A stretch of 64,000 nucleotides of DNA, from contig NZ_JAMXFC010000016.1 in assembly GCF_025370755.1 (NCBI RefSeq), forward strand, positions 1 through 64,000, in the 5' to 3' direction. This stretch comes from Laspinema sp. D2d (GTDB lineage: Bacteria; Cyanobacteriota; Cyanobacteriia; Cyanobacteriales; Laspinemataceae). Shown here piece after piece: positions 47,968-57,578 of the stretch. The translations under genes were made by a program, and so were the position numbers. The notes under the pieces are model-generated. The model did not search any database. It was not told where the DNA came from and saw nothing but the letters and a program-made list of their open reading frames with translations. Within the stretch, counting starts at the first letter, position 1. Every line of letters begins with the position of its first letter.

Positions 47968-48597
47968 ATGTCTGAACCGAGTTCTAACCCAAAAAGCCCC
48001 CTGGGGTTTGATGAAATCATTGCCATTTTTGTGGCTTTTTCGACCCTAGGTACAATTTTTATATTATCCTTCCCTAGCACCGAGAGGGGCTTAAATATTT
48101 TTGAAACGGGAACCAGTGCTCCCACCTCGGAAAAGCTGGCCCCCGGGGAGCAAACCCCTCAAACCCCGGTCAATTCAACGGTCAATCCCGGACAAGTTCC
48201 CGCAGTTGGCCCTCAGTCCACCAATCCGGCAACCTCCCCCCAAGGAAATTCAACCGCTTGGGGTGGGTTGGCACTCCCCTTTTTCTCCCCCAACCCCAAT
48301 GGGAACCCCACAGAAGCACCCACTGGGGAAGGATCAACCGAAGTAACTTCGCCCTCAGACGAGACACCGACGCTTTCCAGTCCAACTACCGAGGAAACTC
48401 TCCCCACAGAATCAGGAGAGACCCCAAAGCCCACCTCGTCTCCCTCGGCAACTCCTACAGACGAGACACCGACGCTTTCCAGTCCAACTACCGAGGAAAC
48501 TCTCCCCACAGAATCTGGAAAGACCCCAAAGCCCACCTCATCTCCCTCAACAACTCCTACAACTGAAGGGAAAACAGACTCAACCCCCAAACCTTAG
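47968..48597 (+). CDS. membrane protein with Pro/Thr/Ser-rich 34-residue repeats
   Basis: 209 residues: short N terminus, one membrane helix (about 14-35), then a low-complexity tail of Pro, Thr, Ser and Glu. A 34-residue unit (102 bases) occurs twice, at 48358-48459 and 48460-48561, nearly identical in DNA. The tail resembles surface linker or mucin-like segments. The start ATG follows AGGAG. The frame runs through low-complexity DNA, but the helix and ribosome site support it. A clear terminator follows. Confidence 0.72.
   Translation: MSEPSSNPKSPLGFDEIIAIFVAFSTLGTIFILSFPSTERGLNIFETGTSAPTSEKLAPGEQTPQTPVNSTVNPGQVPAVGPQSTNPATSPQGNSTAWGGLALPFFSPNPNGNPTEAPTGEGSTEVTSPSDETPTLSSPTTEETLPTESGETPKPTSSPSATPTDETPTLSSPTTEETLPTESGKTPKPTSSPSTTPTTEGKTDSTPKP
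48358..48561 (+). repeat. 102-bp tandem duplication inside a gene
   Basis: Two head-to-tail copies starting GACGAGACACCGACG with only a few differences, so a recent duplication that keeps frame. Confidence 0.9.
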
Positions 48598-48671
48598 TCC
48601 TTAAAAGGTTGATTCCCTTGGAAGACAACCGGGTTTTTTGATAAAATCTCTGCCCATCCGTAGAAAATGAG

Positions 48672-48699
48672 GAGCAAAAACTGTGTTTTTGCTCTTTTT
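48672..48699 (+). terminator. terminator of the Pro/Thr-rich protein gene
   Basis: GAGCAAAAAC pairs perfectly with GTTTTTGCTC around TGT, followed by TTTTT. Confidence 0.92.
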
Positions 48700-48717
48700 A
48701 ATCTAAATCCCTTTAAT

Positions 48718-48796
48718 AGACTTCTTGCAAAATAGCGGATTGATCCCCCCAACCCCCCTCATTAAGGGGGGCTTTTTAGAATTTTGCAAGAGGTCT
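48718..48796. mobile_element. MITE-like inverted-repeat element, copy 2
   Basis: AGACTTCTTGCAAAAT (48718-48733) and its inverted copy ATTTTGCAAGAGGTCT (48781-48796), one mismatch. The inside has GGATTGATCCCCCCAA and a C-run/G-run hairpin. TCTAAATCCCT flanks both sides (48702-48712 and 48799-48809), a possible target duplication. Confidence 0.7.
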
Positions 48797-49058
48797 AGTC
48801 TAAATCCCTCGCCTAAAAATTGCTCAGACCCGACCCTAACTCTTTTATAGGTGCTTGGAGGGGACCCGCCACGAAGAACCTTGAATTCTGTAGGGGGATG
48901 GGGAGGAAAGGGTCTAATAACCGGCCCTAGAGTCTGGATGGGGTTGGTCAATGAGAACTTAATTTTAGAAAAATATACAAATTGAACTCCTGCATGAGAA
49001 ACCCTTAAAAAATATGGGAATACTGGGAAAAAGGTAAGGTAATGGAGCGCACGGAATT

Positions 49059-49478
49059 ATGCTGCGCCAGATCAAACATATCTTCTCGACTGTGCGGACA
49101 TATTCTGATCTCAGTCCCGATTTGTACATTAGGAAGCAGGTAAATCAGACTTTATGTGAACGGACTAACTTATCCCTAGATGAGTGGTTTAACTGTTTTT
49201 GGCGATCGCGTGAAATTTCTTTTTCAGTGGTGAGTTTTGTTTATATTCAATTGGAAAAATATTCAGGCTTACAAATGGGGAGAGTGTTACCCGGGGATCG
49301 CTTAGAGCAAGATTTACAGTTAACACTTGTCTCCTGGTTTGACTGGAATCTTTATCTCTGTGACGATTTTTTTGATGTGTTTGGTATAGATATTGGCGAT
49401 CGCTTTGACCTCCAAACGATGGGAACCATCGAAGATCTGGTCCTGTGCCTCCATCGTCTGAGTCGTCCGCCTTCGTGA
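49059..49478 (+). CDS. acyl-carrier-like DUF1493-type protein, tentative
   Basis: 139 residues. The C-terminal about 75 residues (LPGDRLEQDLQLT..., DDFFDVFGIDIGDRFDLQ...) have the helical pattern of acyl-carrier-like DUF1493 proteins, but no DSL motif for a phosphopantetheine arm is visible. The N-terminal part is a helical stretch with Trp and Phe. There is no signal peptide. The start ATG at 49059 lacks a strong ribosome site. No neighbouring lipid or polyketide gene gives it a clear role. Confidence 0.6.
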   Translation: MLRQIKHIFSTVRTYSDLSPDLYIRKQVNQTLCERTNLSLDEWFNCFWRSREISFSVVSFVYIQLEKYSGLQMGRVLPGDRLEQDLQLTLVSWFDWNLYLCDDFFDVFGIDIGDRFDLQTMGTIEDLVLCLHRLSRPPS

Positions 49479-49644
49479 GCAGTCCAGGGGTTCAAAAATA
49501 ACTCAATCCCACCTATAGTCGGAAGTGTTCAGGCCATAGGGCGGACAAATTGACCGCCCCAATTCATCGAAGTTAACGCGCCGTGGCGATCGCCAACCCC
49601 AGAATTTCCAAGACTTGCATCAAACCGCAAGACCGGGAAAATAA

Positions 49645-50109
49645 CTACGAAGAATGGTGACCAATAACTTGGTCTTTGATGGCTGAAATATCCTGGACTA
49701 ACTCCTGACGGTTAGAGGCCCGGAGTAAATAGCGATAGACAAACCAAGCCGAGTATCCAATTCCCACAAATTCAAAAAATGGCGCAAGCAGGGGAACATC
49801 ATTCACGGCATCCACCACGGCGAGGATCACTCTGACTGTCACTAATGCCGACAAAAACAGTCCGACGGTAACCAGGGGTCGTTGGTATTCACTGACAAAA
49901 CTGGTGACATAGAGCGGCAGATCCCCTAAGATCCCCGTGACGCTATCGACGATTTCCTCAAATTGACTCGGTTCTTGAGTAGCCGGAGAGAAAGGAGCCA
50001 ACGCCCCGCCTTCTGCGGCGTTAATCTCGATTCTAAGTTGTTCCGCTTCCTCAGCTAACTGGGCAGATTTTGCGCTGGCGATTGCTTCGGTTTCAGTTTT
50101 AGGATTCAT
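49645..50109 (-). CDS. CURT1/CAAD thylakoid membrane curvature-family protein
   Basis: 154 residues from ATG 50109 (MNPKTETEAIASAK), with AAGGA about 10 bases upstream; the longer open frame to 50232 adds residues unlike the family. Domain order: charged helical N terminus, amphipathic segment (FEEIVDSVTGILGDLPLYVTSF), two membrane helices (about 80-100 and 110-130), short C-terminal amphipathic helix. CAAD/CURT1 proteins shape thylakoid margins; some CAAD segments are instead fused to aminoacyl-tRNA synthetases. Here it stands alone. Confidence 0.85.
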   Translation of the reverse strand: MNPKTETEAIASAKSAQLAEEAEQLRIEINAAEGGALAPFSPATQEPSQFEEIVDSVTGILGDLPLYVTSFVSEYQRPLVTVGLFLSALVTVRVILAVVDAVNDVPLLAPFFEFVGIGYSAWFVYRYLLRASNRQELVQDISAIKDQVIGHHSS

Positions 50110-50501
50110 AAAATAGTTTTCCTTGACGAACAATAACTGGATCGTAGCTTGTGACCGGAGCAGTTTGCCAACCTTCAGAGGTATTGCGATCGCTGAAATT
50201 CCGGGTCCAGAGCCATCTGGCTGAGACCTCAATCAGTCCCACAGGCTTATCGGGTGGGAATTTTGCGGTTTAAGACCCAAAGATCTCTTTTGTGGCAATG
50301 TTGCCTTGATTTTAGAAAGGAATCTAGGAAATTTGAGCAAATTAGAGTCCGTCTTCTTGATTTGTAGAGATTTATCCCAGAACTAATAAACCGGACTTAT
50401 CCATCTATTGAGCCATTGGGGATCTACCCAGGGGATTAAACGGGTGAAAGGCTAAGGATCAGGCAAAATAAGATGGGAATTGATTAGACGCTATTTTGAC
50501 C
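50110..50501. other. divergent intergenic region
   Basis: Between the CAAD gene and the ChW-like gene. No gene, RNA or strong hairpin recognised. Confidence 0.45.
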
Positions 50502-51851
50502 ATGAATGCAGATTATCAACAGTTGCAACAACAACTCAACCATCTGAAAGAACGCTTACCGGGATTGAGCAGCCGCCTTTCACAAGCGGCGGTGGAACTG
50601 AAAGAAGCAGGAGTACCCGTAGATGAACGACTCAGCGAGCAACTGATAGCGTATCGGCAGGAGTTTGCGGGGCTAAAATCACGGGCGATCGAGCTGGCAA
50701 AAACTTACTCCGTGCCCGGAGTGGTAGCACCGACGCAGATTTCTTCGTTGCACGATATTCAGGGCGTCTTACACGCGATCGCCCGGTCTGGAGGAGAAGT
50801 CAACGAGTCCCAAAAAGCCCTGTACTACATCGATCGCTTTTTATCCCTAACCCATCGCGATCAACCGCATTTTGCGCCGTTAGAGGAAGCGAAAGGCAAA
50901 GCGCGGGAATTACGCCACATTATCCTCAACTCCTCCCCGACTAATTTTCCCCCGGATGTCCCCGCGTTACTTTCCGGTCAACATCCCTGTTGTACCTTCC
51001 TGAGTCTGATTGAACCGGATGCCAATATCGCCGATGAAGAGTGGGAAAGAATGCAGGAGGTTTGCGGGCGAGCCTTTGGCAAACCCTTGACCCTGGCCGC
51101 GAGTCGAGGCAAACTACAATTTTCGGGGACCGTAACAGCCCCAGCGCCGACGGTAACGGCCCCAGCCCCGAAGGTGACGGCCCCAGCAGCATCACCGCCT
51201 CGGCGATCGCCGGAAATGGTCGTAATTGCCGGGTCTACTGAAGCAGTGGAACCCACGGATACGGAAGCGGAAGTAGAACGCTTACTTTCGCAACAACCCG
51301 TTTCCCCTCCGTCTAATTTGCCCGATGTGATTATTCTCCCCAGTTCCGATGACTCCCCCTCCCGGAGTCAGGTTGCTCCCCCGAACCCGAATTTTGCCCC
51401 AACTCCGCCGAAGATGTCAGGGCTTTCCGGTGTGGGAATCGAGGTGGGATTAAATGTTTTGGTTCATATTGAACGAATCGGCGATCACCAGTTTCATGAA
51501 CATGAATTTGCGGGAACCCGGGGGAAAGCCCTTCGCCTCGAAGCCTTTGCTCTGGAAATCAAACCGCCGATTCCTGGATTGGGGATTCGCTATATGGCCC
51601 ATATCCAAGGGAGTGGAGATACGCCTTGGGTGACTGAGGGTGAGTGGGTTGGTGCTCGCGGTTCGGGTTTGCGGATTGAGGGTTTGGCGATCGAATTAAC
51701 GGGTCCGGAAGCGCCGAATTATGCGGTTTATTACAAGGCGCATATTGAGCGAGTGGGAGATACTCAGGAGTTTTCTAATGGTGAATTCTGCGGACGGCGT
51801 GGCATGGGACTACGAGTAGAAGGGATTGAAATCCACATTGATCGCAAGTAG
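50502..51851 (+). CDS. protein with three ChW-like repeats lacking the signature Trp
   Basis: 449 residues from ATG 50502 (a TTG two codons earlier is in frame). N-terminal helical region (about 1-205), a Pro/Ala/Thr/Val linker (about 210-320) and three C-terminal repeats of about 38 residues: VHIERIGDHQFHEHEFAG, AHIQGSGDTPWVTEGEWVG and AHIERVGDTQEFSNGEFCG, each followed by a (R/A)xG..LRxE pattern. This is the pattern of clostridial hydrophobic W (ChW, PF07538) repeats, but the G-W pair is G-D. No signal peptide, so the protein seems cytosolic. Role unknown. Confidence 0.7.
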   Translation: MNADYQQLQQQLNHLKERLPGLSSRLSQAAVELKEAGVPVDERLSEQLIAYRQEFAGLKSRAIELAKTYSVPGVVAPTQISSLHDIQGVLHAIARSGGEVNESQKALYYIDRFLSLTHRDQPHFAPLEEAKGKARELRHIILNSSPTNFPPDVPALLSGQHPCCTFLSLIEPDANIADEEWERMQEVCGRAFGKPLTLAASRGKLQFSGTVTAPAPTVTAPAPKVTAPAASPPRRSPEMVVIAGSTEAVEPTDTEAEVERLLSQQPVSPPSNLPDVIILPSSDDSPSRSQVAPPNPNFAPTPPKMSGLSGVGIEVGLNVLVHIERIGDHQFHEHEFAGTRGKALRLEAFALEIKPPIPGLGIRYMAHIQGSGDTPWVTEGEWVGARGSGLRIEGLAIELTGPEAPNYAVYYKAHIERVGDTQEFSNGEFCGRRGMGLRVEGIEIHIDRK

Positions 51852-51877
51852 GGCAATGGGACAGGATTTAGATTGAG

Positions 51878-52040
51878 AGGACAAGAAACCGGGTTTCTGG
51901 ATAGCTTTTGTTGCTTTCTTGTCACAGAAATTGCCAATAAACTCGGGTTCTGCACCAACTCAAAGAGAAGAAACCGGGTTTCTGGATAATTTTTGTTGCT
52001 TTCTTGCCACAGAAGTTGTCCAGAAACCCGGTTTCTAATT
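51878..52040. repeat. AAACCGGGTTT repeat cluster between convergent genes
   Basis: GACAAGAAACCGGGTTTCTGG occurs at the left, AGAAACCGGGTTTCTGGAT again about 80 bases on, and the inverse CCAGAAACCCGGTTTCTA at the right; the stretch GGATA.CTTTTGTTGCTTTCTTG is also duplicated. Together they can fold into a long hairpin that may end both convergent genes. Confidence 0.8.
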
Positions 52041-52046
52041 GCCGGT

Positions 52047-52865
52047 TTATAGTCCGGCTAAGAGACAGAGTAAGAGGGCTTCAGTCCATTCGACGACGGC
52101 ACCATAGGTATCGCCGGTATGACCCCCGAGTTTGTAATTAAACCAGGCCCCGGTGAGGATGGCGATCGCGCTGCCGCCGGTGACCATTCCGGCGGCTAAA
52201 ATCCAGGAATTGCCATCGAGGAAGAATTGCACCCCACTCAAGGCAACCAAACATAGAAAACCGGGAAGTAAGTCCCAGGGCGACCCTAGAGAATCCTGGT
52301 GAATGGCTCCTTTGCCTGAAACTTTTAAATAGGGATAACGGGCGATCGCCACTAATTGTCCCCACCGTCCCCAACCCGCAGCAGCCATTAAAACCACCGC
52401 CCGATTGGTACTTAAATCACTCAAGGCTGCGACTTTTAAGGCAATCAGGGCAACCGCTGCCATGACCCCAAATGCGCCGGTGACACTATCGGCCATCACT
52501 TCTAAGCGGCGATGGGGTTCTTGGACGGCCAATCCATCCCCAGTATCGATCGCCCCATCCAGATGTAATCCGCCGGTAATTCCAATCCAGGCCACAATCA
52601 CTAGGGTGCTGCGCGTCAGTCCCGGCATGGCTAACCCCTGCAATAGGAGATCCAAGAGGCTCAGGATCGCCCCGATCGCCACTCCGACAAAAGGCGCATA
52701 CCGAGCAATGCCACGGAACTCCAAGGTCCAACTTAGGGGAACGGGCAAACAGGTATAGAAGGCGATCGCTGCTGCCAATCCCGAACCGAGAGTTCTCAAT
52801 CGGGCTACTTTCGTCTCTACAAACTCAACAACCCGTCTCACCCGGCGATTATCCCTCATAGTCAA
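52047..52865 (-). CDS. cobS: adenosylcobinamide-GDP ribazoletransferase (cobalamin synthase)
   Basis: Joins adenosylcobinamide-GDP and alpha-ribazole in the membrane, the last assembly step of cobalamin. 272 residues with about six to seven hydrophobic segments. Motifs: YTCLPVPLSW near the N terminus, GGLHLDGAIDTGDGLA with metal-binding Asps, EVMADSVTGAFGVMAAV and the C-terminal GGHTGDTYGAVVEWTEALLL. Length is slightly above the usual 250; the first about 20 residues may be non-native if a later start is used. ATG at 52865 is kept. No other cob genes are nearby. Confidence 0.92.
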   Translation of the reverse strand: MTMRDNRRVRRVVEFVETKVARLRTLGSGLAAAIAFYTCLPVPLSWTLEFRGIARYAPFVGVAIGAILSLLDLLLQGLAMPGLTRSTLVIVAWIGITGGLHLDGAIDTGDGLAVQEPHRRLEVMADSVTGAFGVMAAVALIALKVAALSDLSTNRAVVLMAAAGWGRWGQLVAIARYPYLKVSGKGAIHQDSLGSPWDLLPGFLCLVALSGVQFFLDGNSWILAAGMVTGGSAIAILTGAWFNYKLGGHTGDTYGAVVEWTEALLLCLLAGL

Positions 52866-53067
52866 AATTTGTATTTTTTTTCCGCCATTCTACTGATACA
52901 TCCACTTTATAACCTGTGCCAAAATTGAATTGACGAGCGTTATCCTTGGCCGAACTCCCTTCGGCATGACGCGCAAAGCTTTCTTAATATTCCCTCTATA
53001 GGGCACCCAACAGAGGGTCTCAATTCCAAACAGAGGGTTTCGATTGTAAATTAAGGGCGGTTTCTCT

Positions 53068-53523
53068 ATGATGCCAGATCAATCTCCTACTAGCCTGCCT
53101 GCTCCCTGCATTGTCGATACGGGTACTGTGGTCAATAAACAAGATATGTATAGACTCCTGGCTGATTTAGGCCGAGTCCGTTATGCACATTTCCAAGAGG
53201 GTCATCTCCAAACCCAAGGGGAAGGCTATGTCATGGAAGTTTTTGCTGATCCTCAACGTTCAACCCTGATCGCCAATCATCGTCTCTATATCAATGTGCA
53301 GAGTTTTGATTGTTTAGAACTCAAACAATCTTCTGAATCTGAATCTTACTTCGATCTCGTTCAAGATGACCGACAATTACGGTTACTTCCCGTCTCTAAC
53401 CCACTTCAGGAGCAATCTACGCGAACCCTCGATAGTGCAGCTGCGTTAGAGGCTGTCTTGCGAGAGGTGCTCATTGCTAAATTAGATGCGGAAATTGATG
53501 ATGAGGGAATGCTACCTTTTTGA
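53068..53523 (+). CDS. conserved-looking protein, unknown function
   Basis: 151 residues. No family recognised. Pattern: CIVDTGTVVNKQDMYRLLADLG, then alternating strands (YVMEVFADPQRSTLIANHRLYINVQSFDCLEL), then an acidic helix ending LDAEIDDEGMLPF. Soluble, no signal peptide. Two ATGs at 53068 and 53071. It precedes tgt on the same strand by 146 bases. Confidence 0.65.
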   Translation: MMPDQSPTSLPAPCIVDTGTVVNKQDMYRLLADLGRVRYAHFQEGHLQTQGEGYVMEVFADPQRSTLIANHRLYINVQSFDCLELKQSSESESYFDLVQDDRQLRLLPVSNPLQEQSTRTLDSAAALEAVLREVLIAKLDAEIDDEGMLPF

Positions 53524-53660
53524 GTGGCGATCGCGCATCCCCGTTTAACCTTAATTTTTCCGCCCTTCTCCTCGTTCTTAAACCCACATTCTACTGACTA
53601 TGATTGAAAAATAACATATTGCCAATATGCTGGTATAATGAGTCGAAATTTACAGAGTAA

Positions 53661-54782
<1,122 letters not shown>

Positions 54783-54942
54783 GGCCTAGGGTTCGGGGAG
54801 GAGTTCGCGATCGTTTGAGACCCCAAGGACAAGAAACCCGGGTTTTGTGCCGATGCTCTGGCAGAAAAATGATATCCCCATCCTCCCTTATGTTAAAATC
54901 TGTGTCGATTATGAAATTTCTGTTTGAGAGGGAGATATCAAC

Positions 54943-55080
54943 ATGGAAGCAGCACTATTACTGGCAAAACTACCCGAAGCCTACTCGATTTTCGATCCCC
55001 TGGTAGATGTTTTGCCAATTATCCCCGTGTTTTTCTTGTTGCTGGCTTTCGTGTGGCAAGCAGCGGTCGGTTTCAGATAA
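54943..55080 (+). CDS. psbK: photosystem II protein K
   Basis: Single-helix photosystem II subunit near CP43 and PsbZ. Frame of 45 residues beginning [17 protein letters not shown], which includes the leader region, followed by the mature segment [28 protein letters not shown]-type ending (given here only in part: [17 protein letters not shown]). It matches PsbK, with the known Leu-rich helix and short tail. GAGAGGGAGAT lies before the ATG. It follows tgt, a common cyanobacterial order, and a strong terminator follows. Confidence 0.95.
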   Translation: MEAALLLAKLPEAYSIFDPLVDVLPIIPVFFLLLAFVWQAAVGFR

Positions 55081-55118
55081 ATTACCGACTTCCATCCAAT
55101 TTCAAGGTTATCAACAAG

Positions 55119-55150
55119 GAAAGGGGCGCTCAGTTGAGCGCCCCTTTCCC
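55119..55150 (+). terminator. terminator after tgt-psbK
   Basis: GAAAGGGGCGCTCA pairs with TGAGCGCCCCTTTC around a 2-base loop; a very stable stem without a long T-run. Confidence 0.8.
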
Positions 55151-55264
55151 GATCTAAACAACAGCGTTCAGTCTAGCCGTTCCTCCCTCTAAATGCCTTT
55201 TGGCTTCCCTGTTTTGAAGGGGGACGGGAGGGGGATCAATTCGGGATGAAAGCAATAAGTTTAC

Positions 55265-55349
55265 TAGATGTCTTCCAAGCTATGGATTTGATCCGCCCAA
55301 CTCCCCCTTATTAACGCCAATCGGTTTTTTAGAATTTTGCAAGAAGTCT
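55265..55349. repeat. MITE-like inverted-repeat element, degraded copy 3
   Basis: Right end ATTTTGCAAGAAGTCT (55334-55349) matches the other copies; the left end AGATGTCTTCCAAGC is only weakly similar. The core TTGATCCGCCCAACTCCCCC is related. The right end supplies the stop codon of the GST gene. Confidence 0.55.
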
Positions 55350-55911
55350 ACTGAGCACGGGAACCGATGGTTTTCTGAAAAGCGGGCCGATCGCCGATGC
55401 GTTTGATATACTCAACCACGGCTGGATATTCGCTCAGATCCAACTTGAGCATCATTTGGCTGTAGGCCAACATGGAACCGACGGCGACATCGGCAACGGT
55501 AAACACTTCACCCAACAAAAAGGGATGAGTGCTAAAAATTTGATTCAGGGGCTTCATTAATCGACCCAATTCGCGATCGCGGTTGGATTCAATAAAAATT
55601 CCGGGACCGAATGTGGCATTAGCAAAGATCACCCACTGACTCAGGGTCGCTTGTTCTTCTGGGGATTTCCCCGCATTGCCGTATTTTTGGGCCAAGTACA
55701 CTAAAATTGCCCCGGATTCCCAGAGTTGAAACTCACCATCTACAATGGCCGGGACTTTTCCCACGGGGTTAATCTTTAGATATTCCGGCTGTAAGTGTTC
55801 CCCGGACTGCATATCTAGCAGCACAAATTCATAGGGAATCCCCAATTCTTCCAAATACCACTGGACGATTGATGCGCGAGAACGCGCACCGCCATAAAGT
55901 TTTAACGCCAC
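55348..55911 (-). CDS. glutathione S-transferase family protein
   Basis: 187 residues with an N-terminal thioredoxin-fold domain (MALKLYGGARSRASIVQWYLEELG; the Ser/Arg near residue 11 are in the catalytic position) and the cis-Pro/glutathione segment NPVGKVPAIVDG and LWESGAILVYLAQK, then an all-helical C-terminal domain. Slightly short compared with the usual 200-210. The stop codon lies in the inverted-repeat element right of it, so the C terminus may have been trimmed or replaced. Substrate unknown. The start is ATG at 55911. Confidence 0.88.
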   Translation of the reverse strand: MALKLYGGARSRASIVQWYLEELGIPYEFVLLDMQSGEHLQPEYLKINPVGKVPAIVDGEFQLWESGAILVYLAQKYGNAGKSPEEQATLSQWVIFANATFGPGIFIESNRDRELGRLMKPLNQIFSTHPFLLGEVFTVADVAVGSMLAYSQMMLKLDLSEYPAVVEYIKRIGDRPAFQKTIGSRAQ

Positions 55912-56099
55912 TGTGATGACTCCATCTGTTGCGATAGGTTATTCTCAAAATTTTAAGGCGTCCAGAGAACGTCACCTTGATAGATGACATAAAAGGGCGA
56001 TCGCCCGGGGTTCCCCAGCAGTCGGGGACGGTTCAAAACCCAAACCCCATTGATTTACAGTGGTAGATAACTGCGATCGGTTGCCAAGCTTCGGGAGTT

Positions 56100-57443
56100 A
56101 TGCAAGACAATAGCCAAAATTTCTTTCGCGTCCCACCAGAATTACCCAATCCAGCTAACCCAAGCTCGGAAAGCCAAAACCCGAACTTTCTGGCCCACGA
56201 TTTACGCAATAAAGACCTGATTGGTGCATCCCTACGCGGAGCCTATCTGCGAGATGCCAAACTCAGTGGCGCTAACTTAAGCGAAGCGATTCTCTGTTAT
56301 GCCGACTTGATTGGGGCCGATTTAAAAGGAGCAAACCTGAGTGGTGCGGATCTGAGCGATGCCAACTTAAACTTAGCAAATCTCAGTGAGAGCAACTTAA
56401 CTGGGGCTAACTTCAAAGGAACACTCTTAGTCGGCACTGATCTGAGTGAGGCGGATCTACGCGGTGCCAATCTCAAGGGTGCTAATTTAATTGGGGCCAA
56501 ACTTGCGGAAGCGAATCTCAGTGGTGCCAACCTCAGCGGAACGGATCTCAGTGAAGCTGATCTGCGGGGGACGATTCTGCAAAAGGCGGTTTATGACTTG
56601 AGAACCCGCTTCTGTGAGGGTCTCGACCCGGAAACCACCGGCGCTTATTTAATTGGTTCTGATGTTTCCCTCCCTGGAGCCAATCTGAGTGGGGTAGATT
56701 TGACCGGATTTAACCTGAAACGCGCCGATCTCAGGGGGGCGAATTTGCGCTATGCCAAGTTAATCGGGGCAAATTTAGAAGGGGCGAATCTCTTTAGGGC
56801 AAACTTGAGTGGTGCCAATCTCACTGGGGTCAATTTTAAAAGCACGAACCTGCAAAAGGCGGTTTACGATTTAAAAACCATCCTTAGCGAAGGGATTGAT
56901 TTGAGTTTGGCAGGAGCCTACTGGATTGCTCCGAATGTCTCCTTGTCGGAAGTGAATCTCGTAGGGGTGGACCTCAGTGGGGCGGATTTACGAGGGGCAA
57001 CGTTAAGTAGTGCCAATTTAAGCGAAGCGGATATGACGGGAACGGATTTGTCCCGGGCGAACCTCAGAAAAGCCTATTTAGCGGATGCGAATATGAAAGG
57101 GTCAGATCTGCGGGGTGCGGATATGATTGGCGCGAGTTTAAATAAGGTGAATTTGACTCAAGCGGATTTGCGCGAGGCGGATTTAACTCGGGCTGATTTG
57201 CGCGGGGCTAATTTAAAATGGGCGGATTTGCGCGAGGCGGATTTAACGGGGGCCAGTTTGAATCAGGTCAATTTGGTTGAGGCGGATTTGCGGGGGGTGG
57301 ATTTAACCCGGGCTGATTTGCGCGGGGCCAATTTGAGCGGGGCGGATTTAAGAGAGGCGGATTTGACAAAGGCGAATTTACATTGGGCGAATCTGGATGG
57401 AGCCAATCTCACGGATGTGGATGTCAGTACGATTATTCACTAA
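56100..57443 (+). CDS. pentapeptide-repeat protein
   Basis: 447 residues. After about 35 unrelated residues it is A(D/N)LXX repeats almost to the end. Two similar longer breaks, KAVYDLRTRFCEGLDPETTGAY and KAVYDLKTILSEGIDLSLAGAY (each quoted in part), interrupt the repeats about 90 residues apart and may be loops. No signal or membrane helix. It is unlinked to known partner genes. The start is ATG at 56100. Confidence 0.9.
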   Translation: MQDNSQNFFRVPPELPNPANPSSESQNPNFLAHDLRNKDLIGASLRGAYLRDAKLSGANLSEAILCYADLIGADLKGANLSGADLSDANLNLANLSESNLTGANFKGTLLVGTDLSEADLRGANLKGANLIGAKLAEANLSGANLSGTDLSEADLRGTILQKAVYDLRTRFCEGLDPETTGAYLIGSDVSLPGANLSGVDLTGFNLKRADLRGANLRYAKLIGANLEGANLFRANLSGANLTGVNFKSTNLQKAVYDLKTILSEGIDLSLAGAYWIAPNVSLSEVNLVGVDLSGADLRGATLSSANLSEADMTGTDLSRANLRKAYLADANMKGSDLRGADMIGASLNKVNLTQADLREADLTRADLRGANLKWADLREADLTGASLNQVNLVEADLRGVDLTRADLRGANLSGADLREADLTKANLHWANLDGANLTDVDVSTIIH

Positions 57444-57578
57444 GGGGTGAGGAGTTTAGGGAAGTCTTGGGAGTGGGGTGCGATCGCTTTTGTCTTACGA
57501 GGGGTGCTATCTGGGGGTCTCCCCGGCTTGAAGTTCGATACAATGGTTTAGTATATTTCTGACGGGGACGGATTGATC

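Larger units (their letters stand above)
48598..49058. other. gap with terminator and inverted-repeat element
   Basis: No gene. Holds the terminator at 48672-48699 and an element copy at 48718-48796. Low-complexity G/C-run sequence follows near 48840-48950. Confidence 0.65.

Noticed and set aside
48213-48590. Antisense Val/Gly/Ser-rich frame
   Set aside because: Shadow of the Pro/Thr repeat gene.
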